A stretch of 64,000 nucleotides of DNA from Microbulbifer sp. MI-G (GTDB taxonomy: Bacteria; Pseudomonadota; Gammaproteobacteria; Pseudomonadales; Cellvibrionaceae), in contig NZ_CP098023.1 in the NCBI RefSeq assembly GCF_030440425.1, positions 478,501-542,500 of the forward strand, written 5' to 3'. Below, piece by piece: positions 26,269 through 32,735 of this stretch; the stretch's first letter is position 1; each line of letters opens with the position of its first letter. The notes below the pieces were generated by a model that did no database searches, was not told the DNA's origin, and saw only the letters and a program-made list of their open reading frames with translations. The translations under genes and the position numbers were made by a program.

Positions 26269-26607
26269 ATGCGTATGGGGTGGGCACATAACAATTGGTG
26301 GCGCAATCGCAACTATGGCTGGGCTGGACGCCCTACGCAATTCTTAATGATTATCTTTGTGTTTATCAAATCTTTGGGCGATAACCCCTTAAGATACTTT
26401 GTTTTTAATAATTCGGTACTTTCAGTGCCAGTTATACTGGTTGTTTTTGTGTGTTTTTCACTGGTGTTGGGATATCTGGATTCAAAGTTTGGGTTTAGGG
26501 GGGAAGAGATAAGAAACCCTTCTAAATCCAATCCGGTATTGATGGATATTCAACAGTCTATTGACGGGCTAAGTGCAAAACTCGGCGATGGGGTCATCAG
26601 AAAATAG
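26269..26607 (+). CDS. Small membrane protein, function unknown
   Basis: 112 residues. After a Trp-rich start (NNWWRNRNYGWAGRPTQF) come two hydrophobic helices (LMIIFVFIKSL and VPVILVVFVCFSLVLGYL) and a charged tail (SKFGFRGEEIRNPSKSNPV). The WxNRNxxW...RPTQFLMI pattern looks like a conserved uncharacterised family, which supports the reading frame. Start could be ATG 26269 or ATG 26275; neither has a strong ribosome site. It begins 17 bp after the GFA stop, so the two may be read together. AT-richer than flanking core DNA. Confidence 0.55.
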   Translation: MRMGWAHNNWWRNRNYGWAGRPTQFLMIIFVFIKSLGDNPLRYFVFNNSVLSVPVILVVFVCFSLVLGYLDSKFGFRGEEIRNPSKSNPVLMDIQQSIDGLSAKLGDGVIRK

Positions 26608-27433
26608 TGATGCTCGGGTAAAGGCGAGTTCCCAGCCCACATTCCCTTCACCACTGTATGTGCGGGTCCAGATACGGCGGTGGATTCAAACACGCCGTTG
26701 CGGTGATGCAATGTCATCCGGATATCCCCTCCAACACAAGCCTTGAACGCCCTGGGAATGAATTGCCGATGCCCTGGTATACCGCAAATGGCTACGCAGC
26801 CGGAGGCAACGCAACTTGGTGTCGCCTAAAGCTTCAGATTGATTGCAGTATTTGCAAAAAGCGCATACCGTAGGTCTGCTGCCCTAGTGCCCAGCCGCTT
26901 CACCGGCGCAGTCAAAGAATAATAAATGTCAAAGAATAATAAATAGATAACCAATACCGCAACGATCATTTTCTACCCCGCGAGTGCCCCGTAACGGCAG
27001 CCCTCGCGGGAAATTCATACGCAAAACACATAAACAAAAAAGGCCGCATCATGACCGCGTAAATGATAGAAAAACGCCACCCCTCGGTGCAGCAACACCA
27101 AGGGATGGCTAACCCCAATAGATACATAACCTATCTAGCGAGGCTGTCTTGAATGATACGCCATACACTCGTTCGTCTTCAATAAAGGTCTTTTTGAAGG
27201 CATGCATTCCGGGTCACTCCTGCCCCCGGCGGCGGAGTGTGCTGTGGCGTTGCGTGATGATTGGTGTGGTCTTTTACTTCAGCCGCGCACCGCCTCTCTG
27301 GCTGCGTACCCAACCGACAAATTTCCCTTTGCTTTTTTCCCACAAGGATCACGCCTGCGGCGGGAGAAACCGCACAAAGCGCTGTGTTTTTTCTACACCT
27401 TTCCGTCACAGGCGAGTCAAGGAGCCTATAAAA
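26608..27433. other. Accessory non-coding stretch
   Basis: About 825 bp with no gene that I can support. Short frames exist (for example 26658-26873) without ribosome sites or recognisable sequence. It contains a 17-bp tandem duplication (26911-26944) and a near-perfect hairpin CCCTCGGTG/CACCAAGGG (27081-27089 with 27096-27104, one mismatch). The last part, 27290-27433, is the leader of the CsrA-like gene and contains two AAGGA elements. Confidence 0.5.
26911..26944 (+). repeat. 17-bp perfect tandem duplication
   Basis: GTCAAAGAATAATAAAT occurs twice head to tail (26911-26927 and 26928-26944). It is in non-coding DNA; it could mark a recombination scar or slippage. Confidence 0.85.
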
Positions 27434-27703
27434 ATGCCTATATTACCCTGTCGATTGTTTCAGCCGGTGGAGCTGGGGGATTATTTCACCTTCACCCTGG
27501 TCGCCATCAAAGAGAACGCGATAGACCTGCATATTGCGCCCGGCAGGGGCAACCGGGTGATGCGCGCCGTGCGCCTCCTGCAGTGGTTGGATGAGACCTG
27601 GGCGCCGGACGAAGCCTGTGCACTGGAGGAGGGCCCAATCGATCAGCCTCCAGCCATCATCAGACCATTCAAGCCGCGCCCCGATAAGAAGCCGGAGCCC
27701 TGA
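27434..27703 (+). CDS. Divergent CsrA/RsmA-like RNA-binding protein
   Basis: 89 residues from ATG 27434 with AAGGAG nine bases upstream; the frame is open further 5' but that part has no homology signal. Residues 1-48 align without gaps to E. coli CsrA as I recall it: Met1, Ile3, Leu4, Arg7, Gly15, Asp16, Thr19, Thr21, Lys26, Asn28, Val42 and Arg44 are identical, and hydrophobic positions 25, 30, 32 and 34 are conserved in kind. Leu4 and Arg44 are the key RNA-contact residues of CsrA. The Gly-Glu at 9-10 is missing and an Ala-Pro pair is shifted by one. The C-terminal 40 residues (Pro/Glu-rich) are not found in CsrA. Probably a post-transcriptional regulator; inference. Confidence 0.5.
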   Translation: MPILPCRLFQPVELGDYFTFTLVAIKENAIDLHIAPGRGNRVMRAVRLLQWLDETWAPDEACALEEGPIDQPPAIIRPFKPRPDKKPEP

Positions 27704-27842
27704 GCGGGCACCTGGAAAGTCGGTACAGCCCCGAGCAGCACCGCCAACGCTTACCTTCCTGTGCTGTCACGGCGGGGAGGTAAGCGCAGCCGAAACGGCA
27801 AGCCAGTGCTTTTCTGCTCCGCACTGGTGCCCTTGTAAGTAA

Positions 27843-28030
27843 TCAGTAAGGCTTGATCGCGGCACACGGCGTTGCCGGGTTGTTCCGGAAAGCGGTGTCA
27901 ACAGACAAGAGGAAGGATACCCAGGCGATACGCCCATCCGCATCCTGGTGCAGTTCCCCGGGCAATATGACCAGGTAGGAGCCGGAATTTCGGTCACCGT
28001 GGCTGTTAGATTCGCAGTAAAGGCTTTTCC
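27843..28030 (-). pseudogene. C-terminal remnant of an unrecognised gene
   Basis: The minus-strand frame reads SLYCESNSHGDRNSGSYLVI then LPGELHQDADGRIAWVSFLL and ends at TGA 27843. The composition looks like real protein, but no ATG, GTG or TTG starts it: the frame runs back to a stop at 28089-28091 through AT-rich non-protein-like sequence. I read it as the surviving 3' end of a gene cut by later insertion or deletion. Family not recognised. Confidence 0.35.
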
Positions 28031-28035
28031 CTCCT

Positions 28036-28077
28036 AAAAACCAATAAATACAATGGGTTACATTTATTGGTGTTTTT
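28036..28077. terminator. AT-rich hairpin with T-run
   Basis: CCAATAAAT (28041-28049) and ATTTATTGG (28062-28070) are a perfect 9-bp stem with a 12-base loop. A5 precedes it and TGTTTTTT follows, so it can act as a terminator in both directions. It separates the GC-rich CsrA-like part from the AT-rich cassette DNA. Confidence 0.6.
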
Positions 28078-28239
28078 TGGGATACTGGTCATTGTGGTCG
28101 TTATTCCAGATGGTTAGATCGTACTAATCTGTCGTGCCGGATTGACTTACAGTAATTTTTTAATAGTTTGGCATGAAAATAATTTAGAAGTCCTGATCAT
28201 GGTGATCAATATCTAAATGTTAGAGCTGTAAAAGTAGAA

Positions 28240-28671
28240 ATGAAAATATTAGTGACCCTTTTACTAATTCTCATTGCTCAGAGTGTACTTGCATGTCAGG
28301 AGCTAAACTGGACCCCAGAACAGTGGGCTGAGAATTCCAAAGAAGTTTATATTGGCAGAGTGTCTAGCATATCTATTCCTGAGCTAGACAATCGAGTGTT
28401 AAGTAAAGAGCAAGAAAGCTATCTAGTGCGTGGGGCGGAAAGAATAATCCGCATAAAGGTATATGAGACTCTAAAGGGCAGCCAAGAAAACCTTGTTCAA
28501 GTGAAATTAGGTTGGTGCCGTGGCGGTGAGGCTGGCCTCGGGAAAATGGTAGTTCTTTATGGCCTCGGTAAGGAGTGGCACGTAAAACAAGCTAGTGATG
28601 CTATTGCCAAAACTAGGGCCGTGCTAACAAGTAAAGGCACTGCAGGTGGTAAAGCTGCGCCAGTGCTTTAA
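28240..28671 (+). CDS. Small exported cassette protein, function unknown
   Basis: 143 residues. The N-terminus is a signal peptide (MKILVTLLLILIAQSVLA) ending at Cys19; VLAC is an imperfect lipobox, so it may be a lipoprotein or a normal exported protein. The body has paired cysteines (CQELNW and WCRGGEAG) and a short beta-rich part (VYIGRVSSISI, RIIRIKVYETLKGS, VQVKLGWC) resembling small periplasmic proteins with a YETLKG motif. The last 16 codons (from about 28624) lie inside the attC, so the C-terminal tail is encoded by the recombination site. ATG 28240 starts 21 bp after a GTTAGAG core. No family name can be given. Confidence 0.75.
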   Translation: MKILVTLLLILIAQSVLACQELNWTPEQWAENSKEVYIGRVSSISIPELDNRVLSKEQESYLVRGAERIIRIKVYETLKGSQENLVQVKLGWCRGGEAGLGKMVVLYGLGKEWHVKQASDAIAKTRAVLTSKGTAGGKAAPVL

Positions 28672-28680
28672 GCGTTGAGT
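28622..28680 (+). repeat. attC-like site 1
   Basis: Starts with TGCTAAC (R'' core) and ends with GTTGAGT, an exact GTTRRRY R' core, with predicted crossover after G28674. Inside, AAAGGCACTG (28633-28642) pairs with CAGTGCTTT (28661-28669), leaving one unpaired G, the extrahelical base expected of attC. The stop codon of the upstream gene lies inside it. Confidence 0.72.
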
Positions 28681-28686
28681 GGTAAT

Positions 28687-28979
28687 ATGAACTTCAATCT
28701 TAAGCAAATGCATAGCAAGTGTTGCTGGCATCAAGAAGTCATATTAAAGAGTAAACTTTGTGGCTGTGTTCATTGTCTCAGTATTTTTCCTTCTCCCGAA
28801 ATTACTGACTGGATAGATGAGCCAGAGGACTGCCCATGAGGCCCAGGAAGAATCGCACTGTATCCAAAATGCGATATTGATGCAGTGTTACCTGAAAGTG
28901 AGCATTATAAATCACTAAAAATCTTCTAAACAAAATGAACAAAGAGTGGTTTCTAACCAGTGTTATTATTAGCACTTAA
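28687..28979 (+). pseudogene. Broken cassette gene (in-frame stop and frameshift)
   Basis: The frame from ATG 28687 reads MNFNLKQMHSKCCWHQEVIL, CGCVHCLSIFPSPEITDWID and EPEDCP, then hits TGA 28837. It continues in the same frame as GPGRIALYPKCDIDAVLPES, and the expected end (LLNKMNKEWFL) appears in another frame from 28923 to TAA 28979. The pattern, with Cys pairs (CGCVHC, PKC), WIDEPEDCP and a PES close, matches a family of small uncharacterised zinc-ribbon-like proteins often called 'cytoplasmic protein'. One nonsense change and at least one indel have therefore inactivated it, unless it is a sequencing error. It lies between attC sites 1 and 2. Confidence 0.7.
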
Positions 28980-29033
28980 CAAGACTGCCTACACCGGCCG
29001 CTGCGCTAGCCGCCTGTGACAGCGGCGTTATTA
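28974..29033 (+). repeat. attC-like site 2
   Basis: Starts with ACTTAAC, an exact RYYYAAC core (28974-28980), and ends with GTTATTA (29027-29033). The inner dyad is imperfect (CTGxC...ACA...GGC against GCC...TGT...CAG), so it is the weakest of the three. It lies between the broken gene and the beta-helix gene, with the old stop TAA inside the R'' core. Confidence 0.55.
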
Positions 29034-29059
29034 ATACTCAAGTAATTAAAGGAGAAGCA

Positions 29060-30064
29060 ATGAAGTTTATAGTATTATTTTTTATAGTTTTATGGAGCAA
29101 TAATTCTTATTCTGAGGGCTCTTTCAAGATTTTTATTTCCCCCTCAGGAAATGACTATAATGAAGGACTTACAAATTCCTACCCCATAAAAACCCTCTCG
29201 CGAGCCCAAGATGTTCTTGAATTATACAACTCCGGCCTACCCGTAGAGATCCACATAAATCAAGGAACTTACTATCATCAGTCAGTTTTTTGGACCTATA
29301 CTAATGGCCACTCAATTACATTTACACCTGTCAATTTCACAAATGAAAGACCTGTCTTTGATGGAGGCGGCAATATAAACACTTGGTTTACATTAAGTAA
29401 ATCAAATAGGTCATCGAGTAAACTGAAGTTTAGATATATTAAAGTCCAAAATTATCACACGGCCATGTCGTTTGAGGGTAAAAGGAATTACGTGAGTAAT
29501 TGGAACTCGGAAAATGAATTGTATGGCATGTTTTTTTATAGGATCGGAGGAAAGTATACTAATTTTGGAAACTCTACAGCCGCTGTACGTTTTGTAAACT
29601 CTCGCAGTAACTCAATTGCTAACACGCACTTTGTAGATATTTTGAACAATTCGGCAGGTGCATCTGCAATTCATGCAATATATTTTGCTCATTACTCGTC
29701 GCATAATGAGGTTTTAAGAAATCGTTTCCTACGTATCAACGGGGACCCAATAAAGGTCAGAGATGAATCAAACTATAATTACATGGCTGATAATCGCTTT
29801 TATTCATCTGGGCGAATTGCTTTTTATCAAGGGTGGTACTGTAATGCTGACACTAGAGGATGGAACCTAGATGGCAGTAATCCTGGGGGATGCACAAAAT
29901 CAACTGGAGAATGCCCGTCCATTGGCAATGTATTTCGTAGCAATTATCTATATGGCGGTTATGGTGGAGCAATTAAGGTTTTTGATATACGAGAAGACGA
30001 CAATTATTGTGGACCACTAAGTAGCCCAAGATTGAGAACATCGAACAACGTAAAATACTATTAA
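29060..30064 (+). CDS. Exported beta-helix-like cassette protein
   Basis: 334 residues. A signal peptide (MKFIVLFFIVLWSNNSYS) is followed by FISPSGNDYNEGLTNSYPIK and TLSRAQDVLE, the usual opening of right-handed parallel beta-helix proteins (pectate-lyase-like fold). Repeated strands with Asn ladders follow (SRSNSIANTHFVDILNN, SSHNEVLRNRFLRING, NYMADNRFYSSGRI). Cysteines cluster near the end (WYCNADT, GGCTKSTGECPSIGN, DNYCGP), suggesting disulfides outside the cytoplasm. No catalytic motif of a named polysaccharide lyase was identified. ATG 29060 has AAAGGAGAAG upstream. Strongly AT-rich codon use. It is the largest gene of the cassette cluster; attC site 3 follows 5 bp after its stop. Confidence 0.72.
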   Translation: MKFIVLFFIVLWSNNSYSEGSFKIFISPSGNDYNEGLTNSYPIKTLSRAQDVLELYNSGLPVEIHINQGTYYHQSVFWTYTNGHSITFTPVNFTNERPVFDGGGNINTWFTLSKSNRSSSKLKFRYIKVQNYHTAMSFEGKRNYVSNWNSENELYGMFFYRIGGKYTNFGNSTAAVRFVNSRSNSIANTHFVDILNNSAGASAIHAIYFAHYSSHNEVLRNRFLRINGDPIKVRDESNYNYMADNRFYSSGRIAFYQGWYCNADTRGWNLDGSNPGGCTKSTGECPSIGNVFRSNYLYGGYGGAIKVFDIREDDNYCGPLSSPRLRTSNNVKYY

Positions 30065-30069
30065 GCCAT

Positions 30070-30127
30070 TGCTAACAAGGCGCTTAAAAGCGACCGCATG
30101 CTGCGGCGCTTTAGCTAAGTGTTATGT
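30070..30127 (+). repeat. attC-like site 3
   Basis: The clearest site. TGCTAAC opens it and GTTATGT closes it (crossover after G30121). Inside, CTTA (30083-30086) pairs with TAAG (30116-30119), AAAGCG (30087-30092) with CGCTTT (30107-30112), and CCGC (30094-30097) with GCGG (30103-30106) around a 5-base loop, leaving A30093 extrahelical. This is the standard folded attC structure. Confidence 0.8.
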
Positions 30128-30327
30128 TTCCAAGTTACCCATAAAAAGTAGGTGCCTCACTATCTCCTAGAAACCTCAGGTCCAGGCCATCATGATTTTT
30201 GGGTGCTAGCAATTTTTTTGCCATTTGGGAGTGTAAATTCGTCAAATAAAAGAGAGCCAGGCTGCCGACACAGGGCGGGGTGCCAAACGGCGATCCCGCC
30301 CAATGGCCAGTGGCAGACCATTGCCCC

Positions 30328-31092
30328 TTATTCCCCGCTGTCGTTGCGTAGCCTGTGGTGTAGCCTGACCGGCGGGGCCTGCCGCTCCTTCTTGCTGCGC
30401 AGGCGCAGGTTGAGCATCTCCACCATCATGGAAAAAGCCATGGCAAAATAAATATACCCTTTGGGTACATGCACATCAAAGCCTTCCACCACCAGGGTCA
30501 GGCCTACCATAATAAGAAACGCCAGGGCCAGAATCTTCACCGTTGGGTGCCGATCGACAAAATCGCCAATGGGTTTGGCCGCAACCAGCATCACAGCAAC
30601 AGCCAGCACAATGGCAATCGCCATAATGGAGATCTCATCCACCAGTCCCACGGCGGTGATAACCGAATCCAGCGAGAAGACAATATCCAAAAGCGCAATC
30701 TGCAAGAGCACTATGCCAAAGCCGGCGCTGCCCAGGGCCGCGGCGTCAGTCTCTGTTCCCTCAAGACTGTTGTGGATTTCGTGGGTTGCCTTGCCGATCA
30801 AAAACAGGCCACCTCCAACCAAAATGATATCGCGTCCGGATATTTCCATTCCAAACAGGCTGAACAGGGGTTCCACCAGCCCCATGATCCAAACGATGGA
30901 GAACAACAGTGCCAGGCGGGTGACCATAGCCAGGGTCAGGCCAATAAAGCGTGCAAATTCCCGCTGCCTTGCCGGCAGCCGGCCGACGAGAATGGAGATA
31001 AAGATAATGTTGTCTATGCCCAGCACTATTTCCAGCGCGGCCAGGGTGCCCAACGCAACCCAGGCTTCCGGGTTGACTACCCACTCGAACAT
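30328..31092 (-). CDS. TerC family integral membrane protein
   Basis: 254 residues with seven predicted helices. The two family signatures are present: ALEIVLGIDNIIFI near residue 20 and LLDIVFSLDSVITAVG near 135, each with conserved acidic residues in the membrane. GxLFLIxKAxHEIH and VKILALAFLIMVGLTLVVEG complete the pattern. TerC/YgdQ/Alx proteins are implicated in Mn2+ efflux and metal loading of secreted proteins in other bacteria; tellurite resistance gave the name. The substrate here is unproven. It is a single-gene unit; about 200 bp of featureless DNA separate it from attC site 3. Confidence 0.92.
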   Translation of the reverse strand: MFEWVVNPEAWVALGTLAALEIVLGIDNIIFISILVGRLPARQREFARFIGLTLAMVTRLALLFSIVWIMGLVEPLFSLFGMEISGRDIILVGGGLFLIGKATHEIHNSLEGTETDAAALGSAGFGIVLLQIALLDIVFSLDSVITAVGLVDEISIMAIAIVLAVAVMLVAAKPIGDFVDRHPTVKILALAFLIMVGLTLVVEGFDVHVPKGYIYFAMAFSMMVEMLNLRLRSKKERQAPPVRLHHRLRNDSGE

Positions 31093-31406
31093 AAAAGCGT
31101 GCCTTTTTTGAATGCGGAGACTGAATCGCTAGTAATTTTGCCGGCGGCCAGCTTAGCACAACGGGGGGGAAATGCCGCAGCAGGCACAAGTTGGCCCAAT
31201 TCCCTGAGGGGTGGCGGCGGCGCGGCGTAGAGGCTGTGCTCTTTCAGGAACGATAACAAAGAGGCGGGCACTTAACTTGTTTGGTGGTGGTATTTAAACA
31301 ATAGGCAGGTGCGTTGTTTGCGCCGTTATTCTATTCGCCTTGGCGCCGCCAGGCCCTGGTGTGACTTCCGGATCCCATACCTGGGGCTCTGCTTAGGGGC
31401 CCGCCT
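31093..31406. other. Intergenic region upstream of the TerC gene
   Basis: About 310 bp between the TerC start and the end of the DUF2007 gene, both on the minus strand. It should hold the TerC promoter. I see no gene, strong hairpin or clear -35/-10 pair. Confidence 0.5.
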
Positions 31407-31721
31407 CTAGCGTGGCGTTTGTGTTGTCGGCCGGGTGCCGCCACACTGCCAGCAAAAATCAAATGCGGCTCCGTTCTCTTCGCCACAGACCGGACAGGGC
31501 CAGCCCTGGCCTGTTTCGACATCCTCCAGCAGACGCCTTGCATGCTCGAAGTCACGATCCCGTTCCAGCCACAGTTCCGGCCAGACCTGGTTGGGGGCCA
31601 GTTCCCCGGATGCCCCCTGGGCAAACGCGTTTTTCAGGAATACCGGGATACCGGCCACCTCAAGGCGGCTCTTTGCCAATTCGACCAACAGGCGGTTTTC
31701 GTGGGTGTAGATCAGTTTCAT
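31407..31721 (-). CDS. DUF2007 plus zinc-ribbon protein
   Basis: 104 residues from ATG 31721; an ATG at 31724 and a longer frame to 31748 are possible. The N-terminal part (KLIYTHENRLLVELAKSRLE, AGIPVFLKNAF, LWLERDRDFEHARRLLED) is the DUF2007 fold, related to putative signal-transducing or PII-like proteins. The C-terminus is a zinc ribbon (CPVCGEENGAAFDFCWQCGG). Proteins with this layout are widespread in Gammaproteobacteria and uncharacterised. No operon partner is evident. Confidence 0.8.
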   Translation of the reverse strand: MKLIYTHENRLLVELAKSRLEVAGIPVFLKNAFAQGASGELAPNQVWPELWLERDRDFEHARRLLEDVETGQGWPCPVCGEENGAAFDFCWQCGGTRPTTQTPR

Positions 31722-31978
31722 CATAAAAAGGGCGCAGGCCCATGGCAATCAACAAGTGCTGGTGTAGACGGCTGGATTGCTGTTGCGAAAAACAGGGTCT
31801 TACAGAAGGTGCTGTGACCGGTATTTTAAGGAAGCATCCGGGGCATGGCCCTGGGCGGTGCCCGCCTGTGCTAATTGACAACCCGCCTGTCTGTCTGGTT
31901 GCCAGTGTAACAAAACGGCGCTTGAAATAACCCTGCCAGATTGATGGGCCAGGCAGAAAACCGGGACAAAATGACTTG

Positions 31979-32377
31979 TTATTCCGGTTCGGCCAGGGTG
32001 CAGTCCTCCACTGCGCAGTAATCCTCATGAGATACCGTGATAATTTCCAGAATGGTATCCAGAGAGTCGAGAGCGGCCCGGCTATGCACCATGACCCTGC
32101 CCGAGCGGCTGGCGATATATTCAATAACAGCCCGGCCCTTGGAACTTTTGTACACCGCCAGGCGCTGGCCTTTTTCCACGATGTCGCCGTGGTTGACCAA
32201 TAGCTGAACCCACTCCCTGGGGTGAATCTGTGCGGTACCCGTGCGGGAGGTGTTCGAGTGGCCCTGTCCGGTATACAGCAGACCCGCTATCTCTCCGAGC
32301 GCTGGGGTCTCCGCTGCCTGTACCGGTGTCAATCCACCGATGCTCAGGAATACCAAAAACAGGAGGATGCTTTTCAC
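31979..32377 (-). CDS. Exported protein with lipoyl/biotinyl-like domain
   Basis: 132 residues from GTG 32377 with GGGAGA six bases upstream; a longer upstream frame has no ribosome site. A signal peptide (VKSILLFLVFLSIGGL, cleavage near VQA/AET) sends it out of the cytoplasm. The middle (LLVNHGDIVEKGQRLAVYKS, then IASRSGRVMVH) looks like the barrel-sandwich hybrid fold of biotinyl/lipoyl and HlyD-type domains, but it lacks the modified lysine motif. The tail has two cysteines (DYCAVEDC). It is alone on its transcript; no transporter lies beside it, so a role as an efflux adaptor fragment is not supported. Function unknown. Confidence 0.65.
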   Translation of the reverse strand: MKSILLFLVFLSIGGLTPVQAAETPALGEIAGLLYTGQGHSNTSRTGTAQIHPREWVQLLVNHGDIVEKGQRLAVYKSSKGRAVIEYIASRSGRVMVHSRAALDSLDTILEIITVSHEDYCAVEDCTLAEPE

Positions 32378-32696
32378 CCTGGTTCTCCCACACGCAGTTG
32401 ACTTCGCGGGATCACAACCCGCACCACTGGGCATGTCGCCATCGCTTTTTTGCAAGGGGCAATATGTTAGGTATAGCTGACTCGGTAATTCACGCCAGAA
32501 AAAGCGTTCGTGCGCCGTTTGCGGGTGGATGCGGGATAAGCCAACAGGACCGAGCCCGGTTGTGCGTGCGATGGGAAACGGGTCTTCAATAGGCCAGTTG
32601 GGCAGCGCCTCTGTTATCAGAGGCAGCGGTGCAATGTTGCCTGTTCAGCCGGGCTTATACCGGCCCGCGGCACCACCACTCTGTGGCGCCAATAGC

Positions 32697-32722
32697 CGAA
32701 AACCCGGCCCGGACCGGGGGTT
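32697..32722 (-). terminator. Terminator of the aldehyde dehydrogenase gene
   Basis: On the minus strand AACCCCCGG (32722-32714) pairs with CCGGGTT (32707-32701) around TCCGGG, followed by TT and more T. It starts 14 bp after the gene stop. Confidence 0.6.
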
Positions 32723-32735
32723 GATCGGGTGCGCT

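Larger units (their letters stand above)
28219..30127 (+). mobile_element. Integron gene-cassette cluster without integrase (CALIN-like)
   Basis: Three head-to-tail units, each with one forward gene followed by an attC-like site: 28240-28671, broken gene 28687-28979 and 29060-30064. The sites end at 28680, 29033 and 30127. The left edge is a GTTAGAG core at 28219, matching the GTTRRR part of the crossover consensus. No IntI-type integrase gene and no attI are seen in the window. The DNA is clearly more AT-rich than the surrounding genes, in keeping with foreign cassettes. Each gene starts 13-33 bp after a crossover point and ends in or near the next attC, as in typical cassettes. Confidence 0.72.

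Noticed and set aside
26286..26350. CATAACAA followed by a dyad-like stretch, resembling the left half of an attC
   Set aside because: It lies inside the conserved-looking start of the small membrane protein (NNWWRNRNYGW) and has no GTTRRRY core within 140 bp.
27149..27433. N-terminal extension of the CsrA-like gene
   Set aside because: The extension has unrelated composition and no ribosome site, while ATG 27434 has AAGGAG at good spacing and aligns with CsrA residue 1.
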